A stretch of 64,000 bases of DNA. It comes from Paenibacillus stellifer. GTDB taxonomy: Bacteria; Bacillota; Bacilli; Paenibacillales; Paenibacillaceae. Below the pieces are notes generated by a model. The model did no database searches, was not told where the DNA came from, and was given only the letters and a program-made list of their open reading frames with translations. The stretch covers positions 712,501 to 776,500 of the forward strand of contig NZ_CP009286.1 in assembly GCF_000758685.1 (NCBI RefSeq), in the 5' to 3' direction. Position 1 is the stretch's first letter. Every line of letters begins with the position of its first letter. Both the position numbers and the translations under genes were made by a program. This document shows, piece after piece, positions 15,747 to 30,016 of this stretch.

Positions 15747-17147
15747 TTGGAACGCTTTTTCAAACTCAAAGAGAACGGCACCAACGTACGTACCGAGATT
15801 ATGGCCGGCCTGACGACCTTTATGGCGATGGCTTACATCCTGTCGGTCAATCCCGGCACTCTGACGGCGTTCGGCCGGATCGACATGGGCTGGTATTCCG
15901 TCTTTCTGGCGACCGCGCTTGCAGCGGGTATTTTTACGATCGCCATGGGACTCTTCATTAATTTCCCGGTTGCGCTCGCGCCCGGCATGGGACTGAACGC
16001 TTACTTCGCATCGGTTGTCCTGTCCTCAGCCACGACGGATCATCCGTTCACCTGGCAGATGGGCTTGACGGCGGTATTTATCTCCGGCTTGATCTTTATC
16101 CTGCTTACGGTTACCAAGGTCCGGCAAATTCTGCTTGACGCCATTCCGGACAGCCTGAAGCATGCCATCACCGTCGGCATCGGCCTGTTCATCACGATCA
16201 TCGGCCTCAAGAACAGCGGCCTGATGACGATCGGCGTTGAAGCGGGCAATGCGATTCCGGCCAACACCTTCACGGATGTGCTGTCCTTCGAGACGGTTAT
16301 TCATATGGGCAGCCTTGATAACACGAATGTTCAGCTGGCAATCATCGGATTGCTGCTGATCGGAATTCTGATGGTGCTCCGCGTCAAGGGAGCCATCCTG
16401 TTCGGTATTCTCGGCACGACCATTGTCGGTGTGCTGATGGGCGCGGTCGATTTCTCCACGCTGTCCAATCCGTCGACACCTTGGGTTCCAGACTTCTCGC
16501 AGCTCAACTTCTGGTCCTTTGACTGGGAGGGCATTATGCATACCGGCATCATCTCGGCGATCGCTACATTCACGTTCGTCGAACTGTTCGATACGTTCGG
16601 AACGCTGGTTGGCACAGCGCAGCGCGCCGGCATTATGGACAATCCTGAAGTCGGCAAGAAGCGTGTCGGCAAAGCGATGCTCGTCGATGCGGCAGCCGTT
16701 GCCGGGGGCGCAATGCTCGGAACTTCCACGACGACCGCTTATGTCGAGAGCGCAGCGGGCGTAGCTGAAGGCGGACGTACAGGCCTTACCGCCGTTACAA
16801 CCGGCGTATGCTTCCTCCTCGCCCTGTTTCTGGCGCCGGTCGCTGCTCTGATCCCGGGCTCCGCCACTGCCGCGGCGCTGATTATCGTCGGCGTGCTGAT
16901 GGCGCAGTCGATCCGCCAGATCGATTTCAGCGATATGGTCATCGCAATTCCGTCGTTCCTGACGCTGGCTATTATGCCTTTCACGTACAATATCGCCAAC
17001 GGCATTTCCTTCGGGATCGTCACTTATGTCGTACTGGCATTTGTGGCGAATATCTCCGGCAAGAAGAAATACGACATCCACTGGATGATGTGGCTCCTGG
17101 CCATCCTGGTCGTTCTCCGCTATGTGCTGATCGGCAGCCAGGGGTAA
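15747..17147 (+). CDS. pbuG: NCS2/AzgA-type hypoxanthine-guanine permease
   Basis: 466 aa, TTG start with GGGGGAG 6 nt upstream. Imports hypoxanthine/guanine by proton symport across the cytoplasmic membrane. The sequence NGTNVRTEIMAGLTTFMAMAYILSVNP at the N-terminus, PGMGLNAYFA, ELFDTFGTLVGTA and GTSTTTAYVESAAGVAEGGRTG are hallmark motifs of the AzgA branch of NCS2 transporters. It is preceded by its own promoter, guanine riboswitch and attenuator, which supports the substrate assignment; PbuO would be the alternative paralogue name. Confidence 0.9.
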   Translation: MERFFKLKENGTNVRTEIMAGLTTFMAMAYILSVNPGTLTAFGRIDMGWYSVFLATALAAGIFTIAMGLFINFPVALAPGMGLNAYFASVVLSSATTDHPFTWQMGLTAVFISGLIFILLTVTKVRQILLDAIPDSLKHAITVGIGLFITIIGLKNSGLMTIGVEAGNAIPANTFTDVLSFETVIHMGSLDNTNVQLAIIGLLLIGILMVLRVKGAILFGILGTTIVGVLMGAVDFSTLSNPSTPWVPDFSQLNFWSFDWEGIMHTGIISAIATFTFVELFDTFGTLVGTAQRAGIMDNPEVGKKRVGKAMLVDAAAVAGGAMLGTSTTTAYVESAAGVAEGGRTGLTAVTTGVCFLLALFLAPVAALIPGSATAAALIIVGVLMAQSIRQIDFSDMVIAIPSFLTLAIMPFTYNIANGISFGIVTYVVLAFVANISGKKKYDIHWMMWLLAILVVLRYVLIGSQG

Positions 17148-17166
17148 GAGCAGAGCTTACCGAGGC

Positions 17167-17207
17167 AACGGCTTCTTCCAATAAGGAAGGGGCCGTTTTC
17201 TTTTTTA
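17167..17207 (+). terminator. Intrinsic terminator after the purine permease
   Basis: AACGGCTTCTTCC-AATA-AGGAAGGGGCCGTT hairpin followed by TTCTTTTTT, about 20 bp after the stop codon. Confidence 0.85.
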
Positions 17208-17359
17208 ACAAGCTGGAAGGGAATGGAGGTAGGAGGATTGGCTCCACTGCACAAGGGATGGCGGACTTTCCTTCACCTGGATATTCGATTATATTGAAAT
17301 GAGGGGAAAATCAAGGAATGGCCTTGTACATAGATTCGGTTCAAAGGTGGTAAAGACGA

Positions 17360-20300
17360 ATGAAAAAGTGGCCTCTTGCCGCGAAATTGACGTTATTATT
17401 GATGCTCTTCATGCTGGTGCTGCCAGCCGGAACGATGTTTGCGGAAGGAAACCTGCTCAAGAACCCGGGATTTGAGGAGGCGGACGGCAAGGTGCCCGTT
17501 TCGTGGACTCAGGATTTATGGGTCCAGGGCGGGGAAGCCAGTGTGCTGTCCGTTGAATCTGAAGATGTGCATTCCGGCGCTTACGCGGCCGTCATCGAGA
17601 ACCGGCAGCCCAATCATGCGAAATGGATTCAGACCGTTGCCGTCAAGCCGGACACGCACTACAAAGTATCCGGCTGGGTCAAGGTGGTAAGCGCCGGAAG
17701 CGAGGGTCTTGGGGCCAACTTCTTCGTCGCGGGCGTAGGCGGAGGCTATCCGAGCACCAAGGATACCGGCGGAACCTGGCAGGAGCTGACCTTTGTCGGC
17801 AAGACGGGAAGCGGTCAGAAGGAAATGACGATCGGCGCGGCTCTTGGGGGCTACGGCAATCTTGCCACCGGCAAGGCTTATTTTGACGATGTTACCGTGG
17901 AGGAACTGACTTCCGCTCCGGCGGGCGCTTCGGTTATCTCGCTCGATTCCTCCTCGGGTGTCAGCCAGGAAGTTAAGGCATTGAAAATCTCCTGGAAGAA
18001 CATTCTGATCTTCTCGGCGCTGTTCTCGGGCCTGTTCGCCTGGGTGTACCGGACCGCCTTCAGAAGCGACCGCCTGCTCCGCAAGGAGAAAGGTTCATAT
18101 GGAGCCTGGCTATGGCTGGCCATGGGAATTGCCTTCCTGCTGCGGCTGCGGCTCGGGTGGACGCAAGAAGGGTATATGAGCGACATGAGGACCTTCATGT
18201 ACTGGGGCCAGCGGCTGGCTGAAGTTGGTCCGGGCCGCTTCTATCAAGAGGGCATATTTGCCGATTATCCGCCCGGCTATCTCTATATCCTGTATTTGCT
18301 CCACAGCCTAAAAGTCGGTCTTGGCATCGTTCCCGGCTCCGGAGGCGAGATGCTGCTGTTCAAACTGCCGGCGATTCTCTCCGATCTTGTTGCGGGCTGG
18401 CTCATTTATCGCTATGGCAGCAAAAAGCTTGGCAGCGGCATCGCCCTCGGCCTGTCGCTTCTGTATCTGTTCAACCCGGCCGTTCTGACGGATTCGGCCG
18501 TCTGGGGACAGGCGGACGCTTTCTTCGTCCTGTTCCTTCTCGTCAGCATCATCGCCGTTTCGGAGAACAAGCTGGCTGCCTCGGCGGTCTGGTTCGCCAT
18601 TGCAACGGCGGTCAAGCCTCAGGCGCTGATTTTTACGCCGGTGCTGCTGTTCGCCTTTTATCATAGACGGGCTTGGTTGGAGATGCTTAAGGGCGCAGTC
18701 TTTGGTCTAGTGACCTTTGCGGTGATTACGCTGCCCTTCTTCTGGGGGAACGGCGGACTCAAAGGGCTGATCGATCTCTATATGGGCACGCTGTCCTCTT
18801 ACCCGTATTCGACGGTTAACGCCTTTAACCTGTACACGCTTATCGCGCCGTCATGGACGTCGATCGACCAGACCTGGCTGGGCATTCCGTTCCGCATTTG
18901 GGGCAATATCGCGATTCTGGCCGCTGTCGTGCTGGCCGGGGTGTATTCGTTCCGGAAGGACCGGAAAGATTTGTCCAAATCTTACTTTATCGGGCTTGTC
19001 CTTATTGTCGTCATGTTCGTTGTTGGAACCAAAATGCATGAGCGCTACATGTTCCCGGCACTTATTCTCAGCTTGTTCACCTTCATGGAGACGAAGGACC
19101 GCAGGCTGCTGACCCTGTTCTTCGGCATCAGCCTTACGCAGTATATCAATGTCGCCTATGTGCTGCTGTTCCTGAATGCGGGCCAGAACCCGGGATCGGA
19201 CGGCGTTGTTATTTTGACGTCGATTGCCAATATTGCCTTGCTGCTCTTTATGCTGTATACGGGCTGGGATATCTATTACCGAAGACGGATTCTGCCGCTC
19301 GCACCTCCGCGTACCCAAGGGGAGCTGCGGGCATCCGATCTGGCGCTTGCTGGTGAGCTGCGCATTCCCGAAGGTGAATCTGCCGCAGCCCCGCCGCGTC
19401 TGCTCCGCAAGGATTGGTTATGGATGGGAGCCATAACGGTGCTGTACGGTGCGCTTGCGCTTGTGCATCTGGGCTCTTCATCTTCGCCTGAGACAGTCTG
19501 GGCGCCTTCATCTGCCGGTGAGAGCTTCGTTGTCGATCTGGGAAGCGCGAAGCAGCTCGACCGGGTGCAGATATTCGGCGGCGTGGGAACCGGGGAGTTT
19601 ACGCTGGAATTCGGGCAGACGCAGGACAGCTTCTCCTCCCCGCTCAAAATCAACGAAGACGTCGGCAACGTCTTTATATGGAAGAGCAATGACCTTAACG
19701 TGTCGGCGCGCTATGTGAAAGTGAACGTAAACACGCCGGGCTTCTATTTGCACGAAATGGCCTTTTACGAGCAGGGATCGGCCACGCCGCTTCCGGTTTC
19801 GAACGTATCGGAGGATACGGGAGGCACACCGAAGACAGGGAAGCCTGCCAATCTGTTTGACGAGCAGCAGTTGATTCCTGCCAATTCGGGCTTCATGAAC
19901 AGCTCTTATTTCGATGAAATTTACCATGCGCGTACAGCCTATGAATTCGCTCATGGTATCGTTCCGTACGAGAACACGCATCCGCCGCTTGGCAAGCTGT
20001 TGATCTCGGTGGGAATGGCGCTGTTCGGAGTCAATCCGTTTGGCTGGCGGATCGTCGGCACGGTGTTCGGCATCGCCATGCTGCCTGCCCTGTATGTCAT
20101 GGCGCATAGATTGTTCGGACGCACCCGCTACGCCGCGCTTGCGACAGGGCTGTTCGCCTTGGACTTCATGCATTTCACCCAGACGCGGATCGCGACCATC
20201 GATGTATACGTCGTGTTCTTCATTATGTTGATGTTCTACTTCATGCAGCGGTATATGGTGATGAACTTCTACCGCGTTCCACTGCGCCGAACGCTCTGGC

Positions 20301-21175
20301 CGCTGTTCTGGTCAGGCCTGTTCTTCGGCATCGGGGTCGCATCCAAATGGATCGCGCTCTACGGCGGAGCGGGCCTTGCCATCATGCTCGGCATTTCGCT
20401 CTTTGACCGCTACCGGCAGCACCGGGCGGCGCGCCGCCTGCTGGCGGCGGGGGCAGCCGGAGATCCGGCGATGGCGGAAGCATGCAGGGAAGCGGCGGGC
20501 TCTTTTTGGAAAAAGACTATTATCACCTTGTCCTGCTGTCTGGTCTTCTTCGTCGTGATTCCGGCTGCGATCTATAGCGCATCATTCATCCCCGTACTGT
20601 CTGTGACCGAACAGGGATATACGTTCAAGGGCTTGATTGACGCACAGACCAGTATGTACGATTATCACAGCAAGCTTGAAGCTACCCATCCGTTCTCTTC
20701 CCAGTGGTGGCAGTGGCCGTTCATGAAGCGTCCGGTGTGGTTCTTCAGCGGTGGCGAAGGACAGCCGGCCGGAATGGTGAGCAGTATTGTGACCATGGGG
20801 AATCCGCTGATCTGGTGGACCGGTGTGTTCGCGGTTCTGGCGTTGCTGTGGCTGACGATCAAACGCAGGCAGAAGGCGGAATATATGATCTGGATCGCAT
20901 ATTTTTCCCAGTATGTGCCCTGGATGCTTGTTCCAAGAACGACATTCCTGTACCATTATTTTGCAATGGTTCCGTTTATGATTCTGGCGCTGGTGTACGT
21001 GTTCAGGCAGTTTGACGATCTGCTGCTGGAGCGCCGGGCGAAGACAATCCGGTATGTCTATGTAGCTGCGGTATTCGTGCTCTTCGTGATGTTCTATCCC
21101 GTTCTCTCGGGCATGCAGGTCAGCGGCAGTTATGTGACCGGAATTCTGCGCTGGTTCCCGACGTGGGTCTTCTAA
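17360..21175 (+). CDS. Double GT-C glycosyltransferase with carbohydrate-binding modules
   Basis: 1271 aa, far longer than a single GT-C enzyme. In order: signal/TM segment (1-29); extracytoplasmic CBM/CenC-like domain (about 30-190, NLLKNPGFEEADGKVPVSWT); first polytopic GT-C block (about 210-620, with YMSDMRTFMYWGQR and FADYPPGYLYILYLL, resembling GT87/PIG-M-type mannosyltransferases); a TM at about 692-710; a discoidin-like module (about 710-815, DLGSAKQLDRVQIFGG); and a GT39/PMT-like block (about 850-1271) with SYFDEIYHARTAYEFAHG and ENTHPPLGKLLIS, the DE and HPP motifs of PMT enzymes. It likely uses polyprenyl-phosphate sugars to glycosylate proteins or a cell-wall polymer outside the membrane. 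First gene of a unit with GtrB- and GtrA-like genes. Confidence 0.85.
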   Translation: MKKWPLAAKLTLLLMLFMLVLPAGTMFAEGNLLKNPGFEEADGKVPVSWTQDLWVQGGEASVLSVESEDVHSGAYAAVIENRQPNHAKWIQTVAVKPDTHYKVSGWVKVVSAGSEGLGANFFVAGVGGGYPSTKDTGGTWQELTFVGKTGSGQKEMTIGAALGGYGNLATGKAYFDDVTVEELTSAPAGASVISLDSSSGVSQEVKALKISWKNILIFSALFSGLFAWVYRTAFRSDRLLRKEKGSYGAWLWLAMGIAFLLRLRLGWTQEGYMSDMRTFMYWGQRLAEVGPGRFYQEGIFADYPPGYLYILYLLHSLKVGLGIVPGSGGEMLLFKLPAILSDLVAGWLIYRYGSKKLGSGIALGLSLLYLFNPAVLTDSAVWGQADAFFVLFLLVSIIAVSENKLAASAVWFAIATAVKPQALIFTPVLLFAFYHRRAWLEMLKGAVFGLVTFAVITLPFFWGNGGLKGLIDLYMGTLSSYPYSTVNAFNLYTLIAPSWTSIDQTWLGIPFRIWGNIAILAAVVLAGVYSFRKDRKDLSKSYFIGLVLIVVMFVVGTKMHERYMFPALILSLFTFMETKDRRLLTLFFGISLTQYINVAYVLLFLNAGQNPGSDGVVILTSIANIALLLFMLYTGWDIYYRRRILPLAPPRTQGELRASDLALAGELRIPEGESAAAPPRLLRKDWLWMGAITVLYGALALVHLGSSSSPETVWAPSSAGESFVVDLGSAKQLDRVQIFGGVGTGEFTLEFGQTQDSFSSPLKINEDVGNVFIWKSNDLNVSARYVKVNVNTPGFYLHEMAFYEQGSATPLPVSNVSEDTGGTPKTGKPANLFDEQQLIPANSGFMNSSYFDEIYHARTAYEFAHGIVPYENTHPPLGKLLISVGMALFGVNPFGWRIVGTVFGIAMLPALYVMAHRLFGRTRYAALATGLFALDFMHFTQTRIATIDVYVVFFIMLMFYFMQRYMVMNFYRVPLRRTLWPLFWSGLFFGIGVASKWIALYGGAGLAIMLGISLFDRYRQHRAARRLLAAGAAGDPAMAEACREAAGSFWKKTIITLSCCLVFFVVIPAAIYSASFIPVLSVTEQGYTFKGLIDAQTSMYDYHSKLEATHPFSSQWWQWPFMKRPVWFFSGGEGQPAGMVSSIVTMGNPLIWWTGVFAVLALLWLTIKRRQKAEYMIWIAYFSQYVPWMLVPRTTFLYHYFAMVPFMILALVYVFRQFDDLLLERRAKTIRYVYVAAVFVLFVMFYPVLSGMQVSGSYVTGILRWFPTWVF

Positions 21176-21206
21176 AGGCCCTTTCTAAAATGTAGGAGGA
21201 AAAGAA

Positions 21207-22211
21207 ATGAAAGCCAGGTACAGCGTCGTCATCCCGATGTATAATGAAGAACAAGTCATCTCGCATACACATCAGCGTCTGAAGCAGGTAATGGACAACA
21301 CCGGCGAACCGTATGAGCTGGTGTTCGTGAACGACGGTAGCCGTGACAGGACGGCGGCCATCATCCAGGATATCGCGGACAACGATCCGAATGTCAAGCT
21401 GATCGACTTCTCCCGGAATTTCGGGCATCAGATCGCTATTACGGCGGGAATGGACTATGCGGAGGGCGACGCGGTTGTGGTGATCGATGCCGATCTGCAG
21501 GACCCGCCGGAGGTTATTTTGGAGATGATCGCGAAGTGGAAGCAGGGGTATGAGGTGGTGTATGCCAAAAGGCTGAAGCGCCATGGCGAGACCCTGTTCA
21601 AAAAGACGACCGCTAAAGTGTTCTACCGTCTGCTCAGCAGCATGACCAGCGTCGACATTCCGACGGATACCGGCGATTTCCGGCTGATTGACAGCAAGGT
21701 GGCCGATGTAATGCGGGATCTGAAGGAGAAGAACCGGTACGTCCGGGGGCTGGTAAGCTGGGTAGGCTTCCGTCAGGCGAGCGTGGAATATGTGCGTGAG
21801 GAGCGTTTTGCGGGCGAGACGAAATATCCGCTTAAGAAAATGATCCGCTTCGCGCTCGACGGCATCACTTCTTTTTCCCATAAGCCCCTTAAGATTGCTT
21901 CTTATCTGGGCTTTGCGCTCTCAATCTCCAGTTTCATCTATTTATTCGTCGTTCTGATGCAGAGGTTATTCACCGACCACACGGTGCCCGGCTGGGCATC
22001 CATCGTCGGCGTGAACCTGCTGTTCAACGGGATCGTACTGATGATCCTTGGGGTAATAGGGGAGTATATCGGACGGATTTACGACGAATCCAAAGGCCGT
22101 CCGCTGTATATCGTCCGTCAGACGGTAGGTTACCGGAAATTGAAAGCCGAAGAAATCGAGCTTCTGAACGAGGAGGCCCGGCATTTGCGAAAGGATGGGC
22201 GGTATGAATAA
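21207..22211 (+). CDS. GtrB/DPM1-like polyprenyl-phosphate glycosyltransferase (GT2)
   Basis: 334 aa, ATG with AGGAGGAAAAG upstream. N-terminal GT-A domain (VVIPMYNEEQVISHTHQRL, FVNDGSRDRT, VIDADLQDPPEVI with the DxD-like Asp, SRNFGHQIAIT) followed by two C-terminal TM segments (about 235-260 and 270-295). Transfers a sugar from a nucleotide donor to undecaprenyl phosphate on the cytoplasmic face. It lies 31 bp after the GT-C gene and overlaps gtrA by 8 bp, so donor lipid, flippase and transferase are encoded together. Confidence 0.92.
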   Translation: MKARYSVVIPMYNEEQVISHTHQRLKQVMDNTGEPYELVFVNDGSRDRTAAIIQDIADNDPNVKLIDFSRNFGHQIAITAGMDYAEGDAVVVIDADLQDPPEVILEMIAKWKQGYEVVYAKRLKRHGETLFKKTTAKVFYRLLSSMTSVDIPTDTGDFRLIDSKVADVMRDLKEKNRYVRGLVSWVGFRQASVEYVREERFAGETKYPLKKMIRFALDGITSFSHKPLKIASYLGFALSISSFIYLFVVLMQRLFTDHTVPGWASIVGVNLLFNGIVLMILGVIGEYIGRIYDESKGRPLYIVRQTVGYRKLKAEEIELLNEEARHLRKDGRYE

Positions 22212-22662
22212 CCAGAATTTCAAACGTGACTTCATCCAGTTCGTGAAATTCAATATTGTTGGTCTGCTTAATACGCTCGTCGATATGGCTGTGTTCGCAT
22301 TGCTGAATGGGGTATTAGGCTTATTCTATATCGGGGCGCAAATTATTTCCTACAGTGCGGGAACGGCCAACAGCTTTATTCTGAACAGCAAGATTACATT
22401 TAAGGACCGCCAGCGGAGCAAAGAAGAGGGCTTCGACCATATGCAGCTTATCCGGTTTGTGGTGCTGAACCTGGTTGTGCTTGGCATCTCTCTGCTGCTG
22501 ATGAGCCTGCTGATCGACCGATTTGGCCTGCAGGAGCTGGTTGCCAAGGTGCTGGTTACGTTCGTGACGGTCATTATTAACTTTTTCGGCAGCCGGAAGT
22601 GGGTATTCACCGCTCCCAAGGAGACTGTGCCGGCTCCGGGATCGAACATTGAACAGCGATAG
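22204..22662 (+). CDS. GtrA-like putative lipid-linked sugar flippase
   Basis: 152 aa from ATG 22204, which overlaps the end of the upstream gene by 8 nt; the ATG at 22195 has no proper SD spacing. Four TM helices; FVKFNIVGLLNTLVDMAVFALL, FILNSKITFKD and NFFGSRKWVF are GtrA family signatures. Members are thought to help move undecaprenyl-phosphate sugars to the outer leaflet for GT-C enzymes; direct flippase activity is not firmly proven for the family. Confidence 0.88.
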   Translation: MNNQNFKRDFIQFVKFNIVGLLNTLVDMAVFALLNGVLGLFYIGAQIISYSAGTANSFILNSKITFKDRQRSKEEGFDHMQLIRFVVLNLVVLGISLLLMSLLIDRFGLQELVAKVLVTFVTVIINFFGSRKWVFTAPKETVPAPGSNIEQR

Positions 22663-22672
22663 GAGGAGACCC

Positions 22673-23347
22673 ATGCGGAAGCTGTCCTATATTATCATCA
22701 TCGCCGGTCTGCTTCTGATACTCTACCCCAAGGGGAGCGAATGGTTCGAAGACTGGAAGCAGCAGCGGCTGCTGGAGCAAGCGGAGCAGAGCTTTGACCA
22801 GAGTCCGAAGCAGAGCGAGGTTGCCGGTGGGACTGCCGCAGACCCTGATCTCAGATTGAAATATGCCAAGGTGACGCAGCTTCTTGCGGATGAATCGGCT
22901 CTCAATGAGCAGGATCAGCTCTCGGAGGCTGAAAGCGATCCGGCCGGCGATGAAAAGGCGATTGCGCTGATCGAAATTCCCTCCATAGATGTGAAGCTTC
23001 CCGTTCTGGAGGGGGCGACCAAAGCGAACATGAGACATGCCGCCGTTCATATGACCGAAACCGCACCGCTAGGGGAAGTCGGCAATTCGGCCATCGCCGC
23101 ACATCGGGCGCATACCAAAGGCAGATTGTTCAATAGACTGGGTGAAGTGAAGATTGGCGATACCATTACAATCAAGACCAAGAGCGAAGACTTGGAGTAT
23201 AAGGTCTATGAGATCCTGGTAGTAGAGCCGACGGATATCTCGGTGCTGGAAGGAAACAATAAAGACCGGATTCTTACTTTAATTACTTGCGATCCGCTAA
23301 TTAATCCGACTCATCGTCTGATTATTCATGCCAAACTTGATGCATAA
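22673..23347 (+). CDS. Sortase, class D-like
   Basis: 224 aa from ATG 22673 (AGGAGG 7 nt upstream). N-terminal membrane anchor (residues 5-18), spacer of about 80 residues, then a sortase beta-barrel: catalytic His in NSAIAAHRAH (about H144), Cys in LTLITCDP (C206) and Arg in NPTHRLIIH (R215). The TLITCDP motif is usual in class D/E-like sortases. It anchors or cross-links LPxT-type substrates to peptidoglycan. It is encoded 10 bp after gtrA, hence co-expressed with the surface-glycosylation genes; no LPxTG substrate is seen in this window. Confidence 0.87.
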   Translation: MRKLSYIIIIAGLLLILYPKGSEWFEDWKQQRLLEQAEQSFDQSPKQSEVAGGTAADPDLRLKYAKVTQLLADESALNEQDQLSEAESDPAGDEKAIALIEIPSIDVKLPVLEGATKANMRHAAVHMTETAPLGEVGNSAIAAHRAHTKGRLFNRLGEVKIGDTITIKTKSEDLEYKVYEILVVEPTDISVLEGNNKDRILTLITCDPLINPTHRLIIHAKLDA

Positions 23348-23445
23348 GCCCTTTTTCGAAAAAAATAAATAAAAATCTAGGCGATTTTTCCTAGATAACT
23401 ATTTTCTTAACTATTAAAATATGGTACTCTATTCATAGAAAGCTA

Positions 23446-23543
23446 AACACGATAACGGCAAACCTGTCGAAAGGCAGGGACGCAAAGCTAAAGGGCCTTC
23501 CCGTAAGGATGGCAGCCAGCTACCGAATGAGAGGCTTTTTTTG
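23446..23543 (+). ncRNA. c-di-GMP-I riboswitch 1 (GEMM-I) with poly-T platform
   Basis: The aptamer at 23446-23527 has the GEMM-I core: GGCAAACC, GAAA tetraloop, GGGACGCAAAGC (tetraloop receptor side), GGCCTTCC/GGATGGC P3 arm and the closing CTACCGA. By alignment to the Vc2 aptamer recalled from memory, the ligand-contacting G20 is G, which predicts c-di-GMP rather than cGAMP. AGCC...GGCT followed by seven T (23537-23543) could act as a terminator, so this copy may control transcription. Confidence 0.85.
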
Positions 23544-23596
23544 TTTAGTCGTACAGTATGAAAATGGGAGTTGTTCTTTTTTATGTAAGGTGGAGA

Positions 23597-23684
23597 TTCC
23601 ACGATAACGGCAAACCTGTCGAAAGGCAGGGACGCAAAGCTAGAGGGCCTTCCCGTAAGGATGGCAGCCAGCTACCGAAAGGAG
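23597..23684 (+). ncRNA. c-di-GMP-I riboswitch 2 (GEMM-I), translational type
   Basis: Nearly identical to the copy 151 bp upstream (ACGATAACGGCAAACC through CAGCCAGCTACCGA, one change in about 75 nt). It ends directly at the SD AAAGGAG (23678-23684) of the transglutaminase-like gene. The P1 5' arm ATTCC (23595-23599) can pair with GGAGT of the SD, so ligand binding could hide the SD; the direction of control is inferred. Confidence 0.87.
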
Positions 23685-23692
23685 TTTTTCAT

Positions 23693-24499
23693 ATGAAGAA
23701 GCTTTACGGCTTTATTCTTTCTTTGTTTGTAATTGCTGGGTCTATCCAGTTTGCCCCTAAAGCCTTCGCAAGTGCGGAATGGCTCGATACCTCGAATATA
23801 GGCCAAGGTGTTATTGGAATTCATTATTCCGTCCCTCAGAATAAAAAGACCAAACTGATGATCACCAAGAACGGCAGCAGCTACACGTATAACCTGTATG
23901 CGTCCAAGTCGGATGAAAGCTTCCCGCTTCAGCTCGGAAACGGCACCTATAAAGTATCGATCATGGAGAACACTACAGGCAACAAGTACAAGCTGATTGA
24001 TTCCGATTCCATCGAACTGTCCCTCACCGACCCGAATGCCGTATATTTAAGTTCTGTTCAGAACATTAATTGGAGTCCATCCGACCGCGCTATTCAGAAA
24101 GCTAAACAGCTTACACAGAACGCGGCTACCGATAAAGATAAAGTAACAGCTATCTATAACTATGTAGTTTCGAATGTCAAATACGATTATGATCTTGCCG
24201 CCAATGTAACTACGGATTACATCCCGAGCATTGATAACACGCTCGCTACGAAGAAGGGCATCTGCTATGATTACGCTTCTCTCTTCGCCGCCATGCTGCG
24301 CAGTGTGGATGTGCCGACGAAGCTCGTTATGGGGCAGAGCAGCTACGTAACTGCGTACCATGCCTGGAATGAAGTACTGATTGACGGCCAATGGGTCACA
24401 ATCGACACGACAGTGGATGCAGGGCTTGGCAAGACCAAGCAGGCAACCGGCAGCATCACCAAGCTCGCCAGCAAATATACGGGCGCTAAGTATTACTAA
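23693..24499 (+). CDS. Secreted transglutaminase-like protein under c-di-GMP control
   Basis: 268 aa. A Sec signal peptide (MKKLYGFILSLFVIAGSIQF, cleavage near AFA-SAEW) points to export. The C-terminal half is a transglutaminase-like domain with the complete Cys-His-Asp triad: C191 in KKGICYDYASLF, H223 in YHAWNEV and D238 in VTIDTT. The N-terminal 30-130 is a beta-rich region. Such domains act as proteases or cross-linkers in the bacterial wall; which applies here is unknown. The SD is fused to the second c-di-GMP riboswitch, suggesting a role in the motile-to-sessile switch or matrix processing. Confidence 0.88.
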   Translation: MKKLYGFILSLFVIAGSIQFAPKAFASAEWLDTSNIGQGVIGIHYSVPQNKKTKLMITKNGSSYTYNLYASKSDESFPLQLGNGTYKVSIMENTTGNKYKLIDSDSIELSLTDPNAVYLSSVQNINWSPSDRAIQKAKQLTQNAATDKDKVTAIYNYVVSNVKYDYDLAANVTTDYIPSIDNTLATKKGICYDYASLFAAMLRSVDVPTKLVMGQSSYVTAYHAWNEVLIDGQWVTIDTTVDAGLGKTKQATGSITKLASKYTGAKYY

Positions 24500-24536
24500 T
24501 AAGTGAGGCTGTATAACTTAACCTAAGGGAACCCCA

Positions 24537-24576
24537 AAGAGTTGATTTCGCAAGTTGTGAAATCAACTCTTTTTAT
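24537..24576 (+). terminator. Intrinsic terminator after the transglutaminase-like gene
   Basis: AGAGTTGATTTC / GAAATCAACTCT perfect 12-bp stem with a 9-nt loop, followed by TTTTTATTTTTTTTG. Confidence 0.93.
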
Positions 24577-24592
24577 TTTTTTTGAAAAGCTC

Positions 24593-24706
24593 TTGCGTAT
24601 TTATTGTGACATGTGGTATATTCAAATTCCGGCCAAGAAACACGAGCTGCTGATTCAAAAAAAGAAATAAAAAAAGCTTGCGTTGATGACTTGGTTGTGA
24701 TAAGAT
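24593..24706 (+). promoter_or_regulatory. Tandem promoters of rRNA operon 1
   Basis: Two sigma-A-like promoters: TTGCGT-N18-TATATT (24593-24622) and TTGCGT-N17-TAAGAT (24678-24706). The leader that follows (about 24765-24850) carries TTTGAAAACTGAACAACGAG and AGAGAATTTAATTCTC, shared with the leader of operon 2 and probably needed for antitermination or RNase III processing. Confidence 0.7.
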
Positions 24707-24916
24707 ATAAGAGTTGCTGATGCGAAATCGAAGCGACAATGAAAGTCTTAATAGAAGCTTGATCTTTGAAAACTGAACAACGAGTGAGTATTTAAAGAGA
24801 ATTTAATTCTCGTCAGATTCAAAATGAGCAAATCAGCTCTTTCTATACTCGTTCCGGAATGATCGGCTCAGCTGAGATCGACCCATTCCGGAACGGGCGA
24901 CGCGACGAAGTCGCGT

Positions 24917-29926
<5,010 letters not shown>

Positions 29927-30016
29927 AAGACCCCGAAAAGGGCAAGACGCAAGATTCGTTTCGATCCAGTTTTCAGGTGATCAAGCCTGAATATGCATTT
30001 GTACCGCAAATGCCCG

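Noticed and set aside
23693..24499. Transglutaminase-like protein as a sortase substrate
   Set aside because: It has no LPxTG-like motif, C-terminal hydrophobic segment or basic tail; it ends in ...KYTGAKYY.
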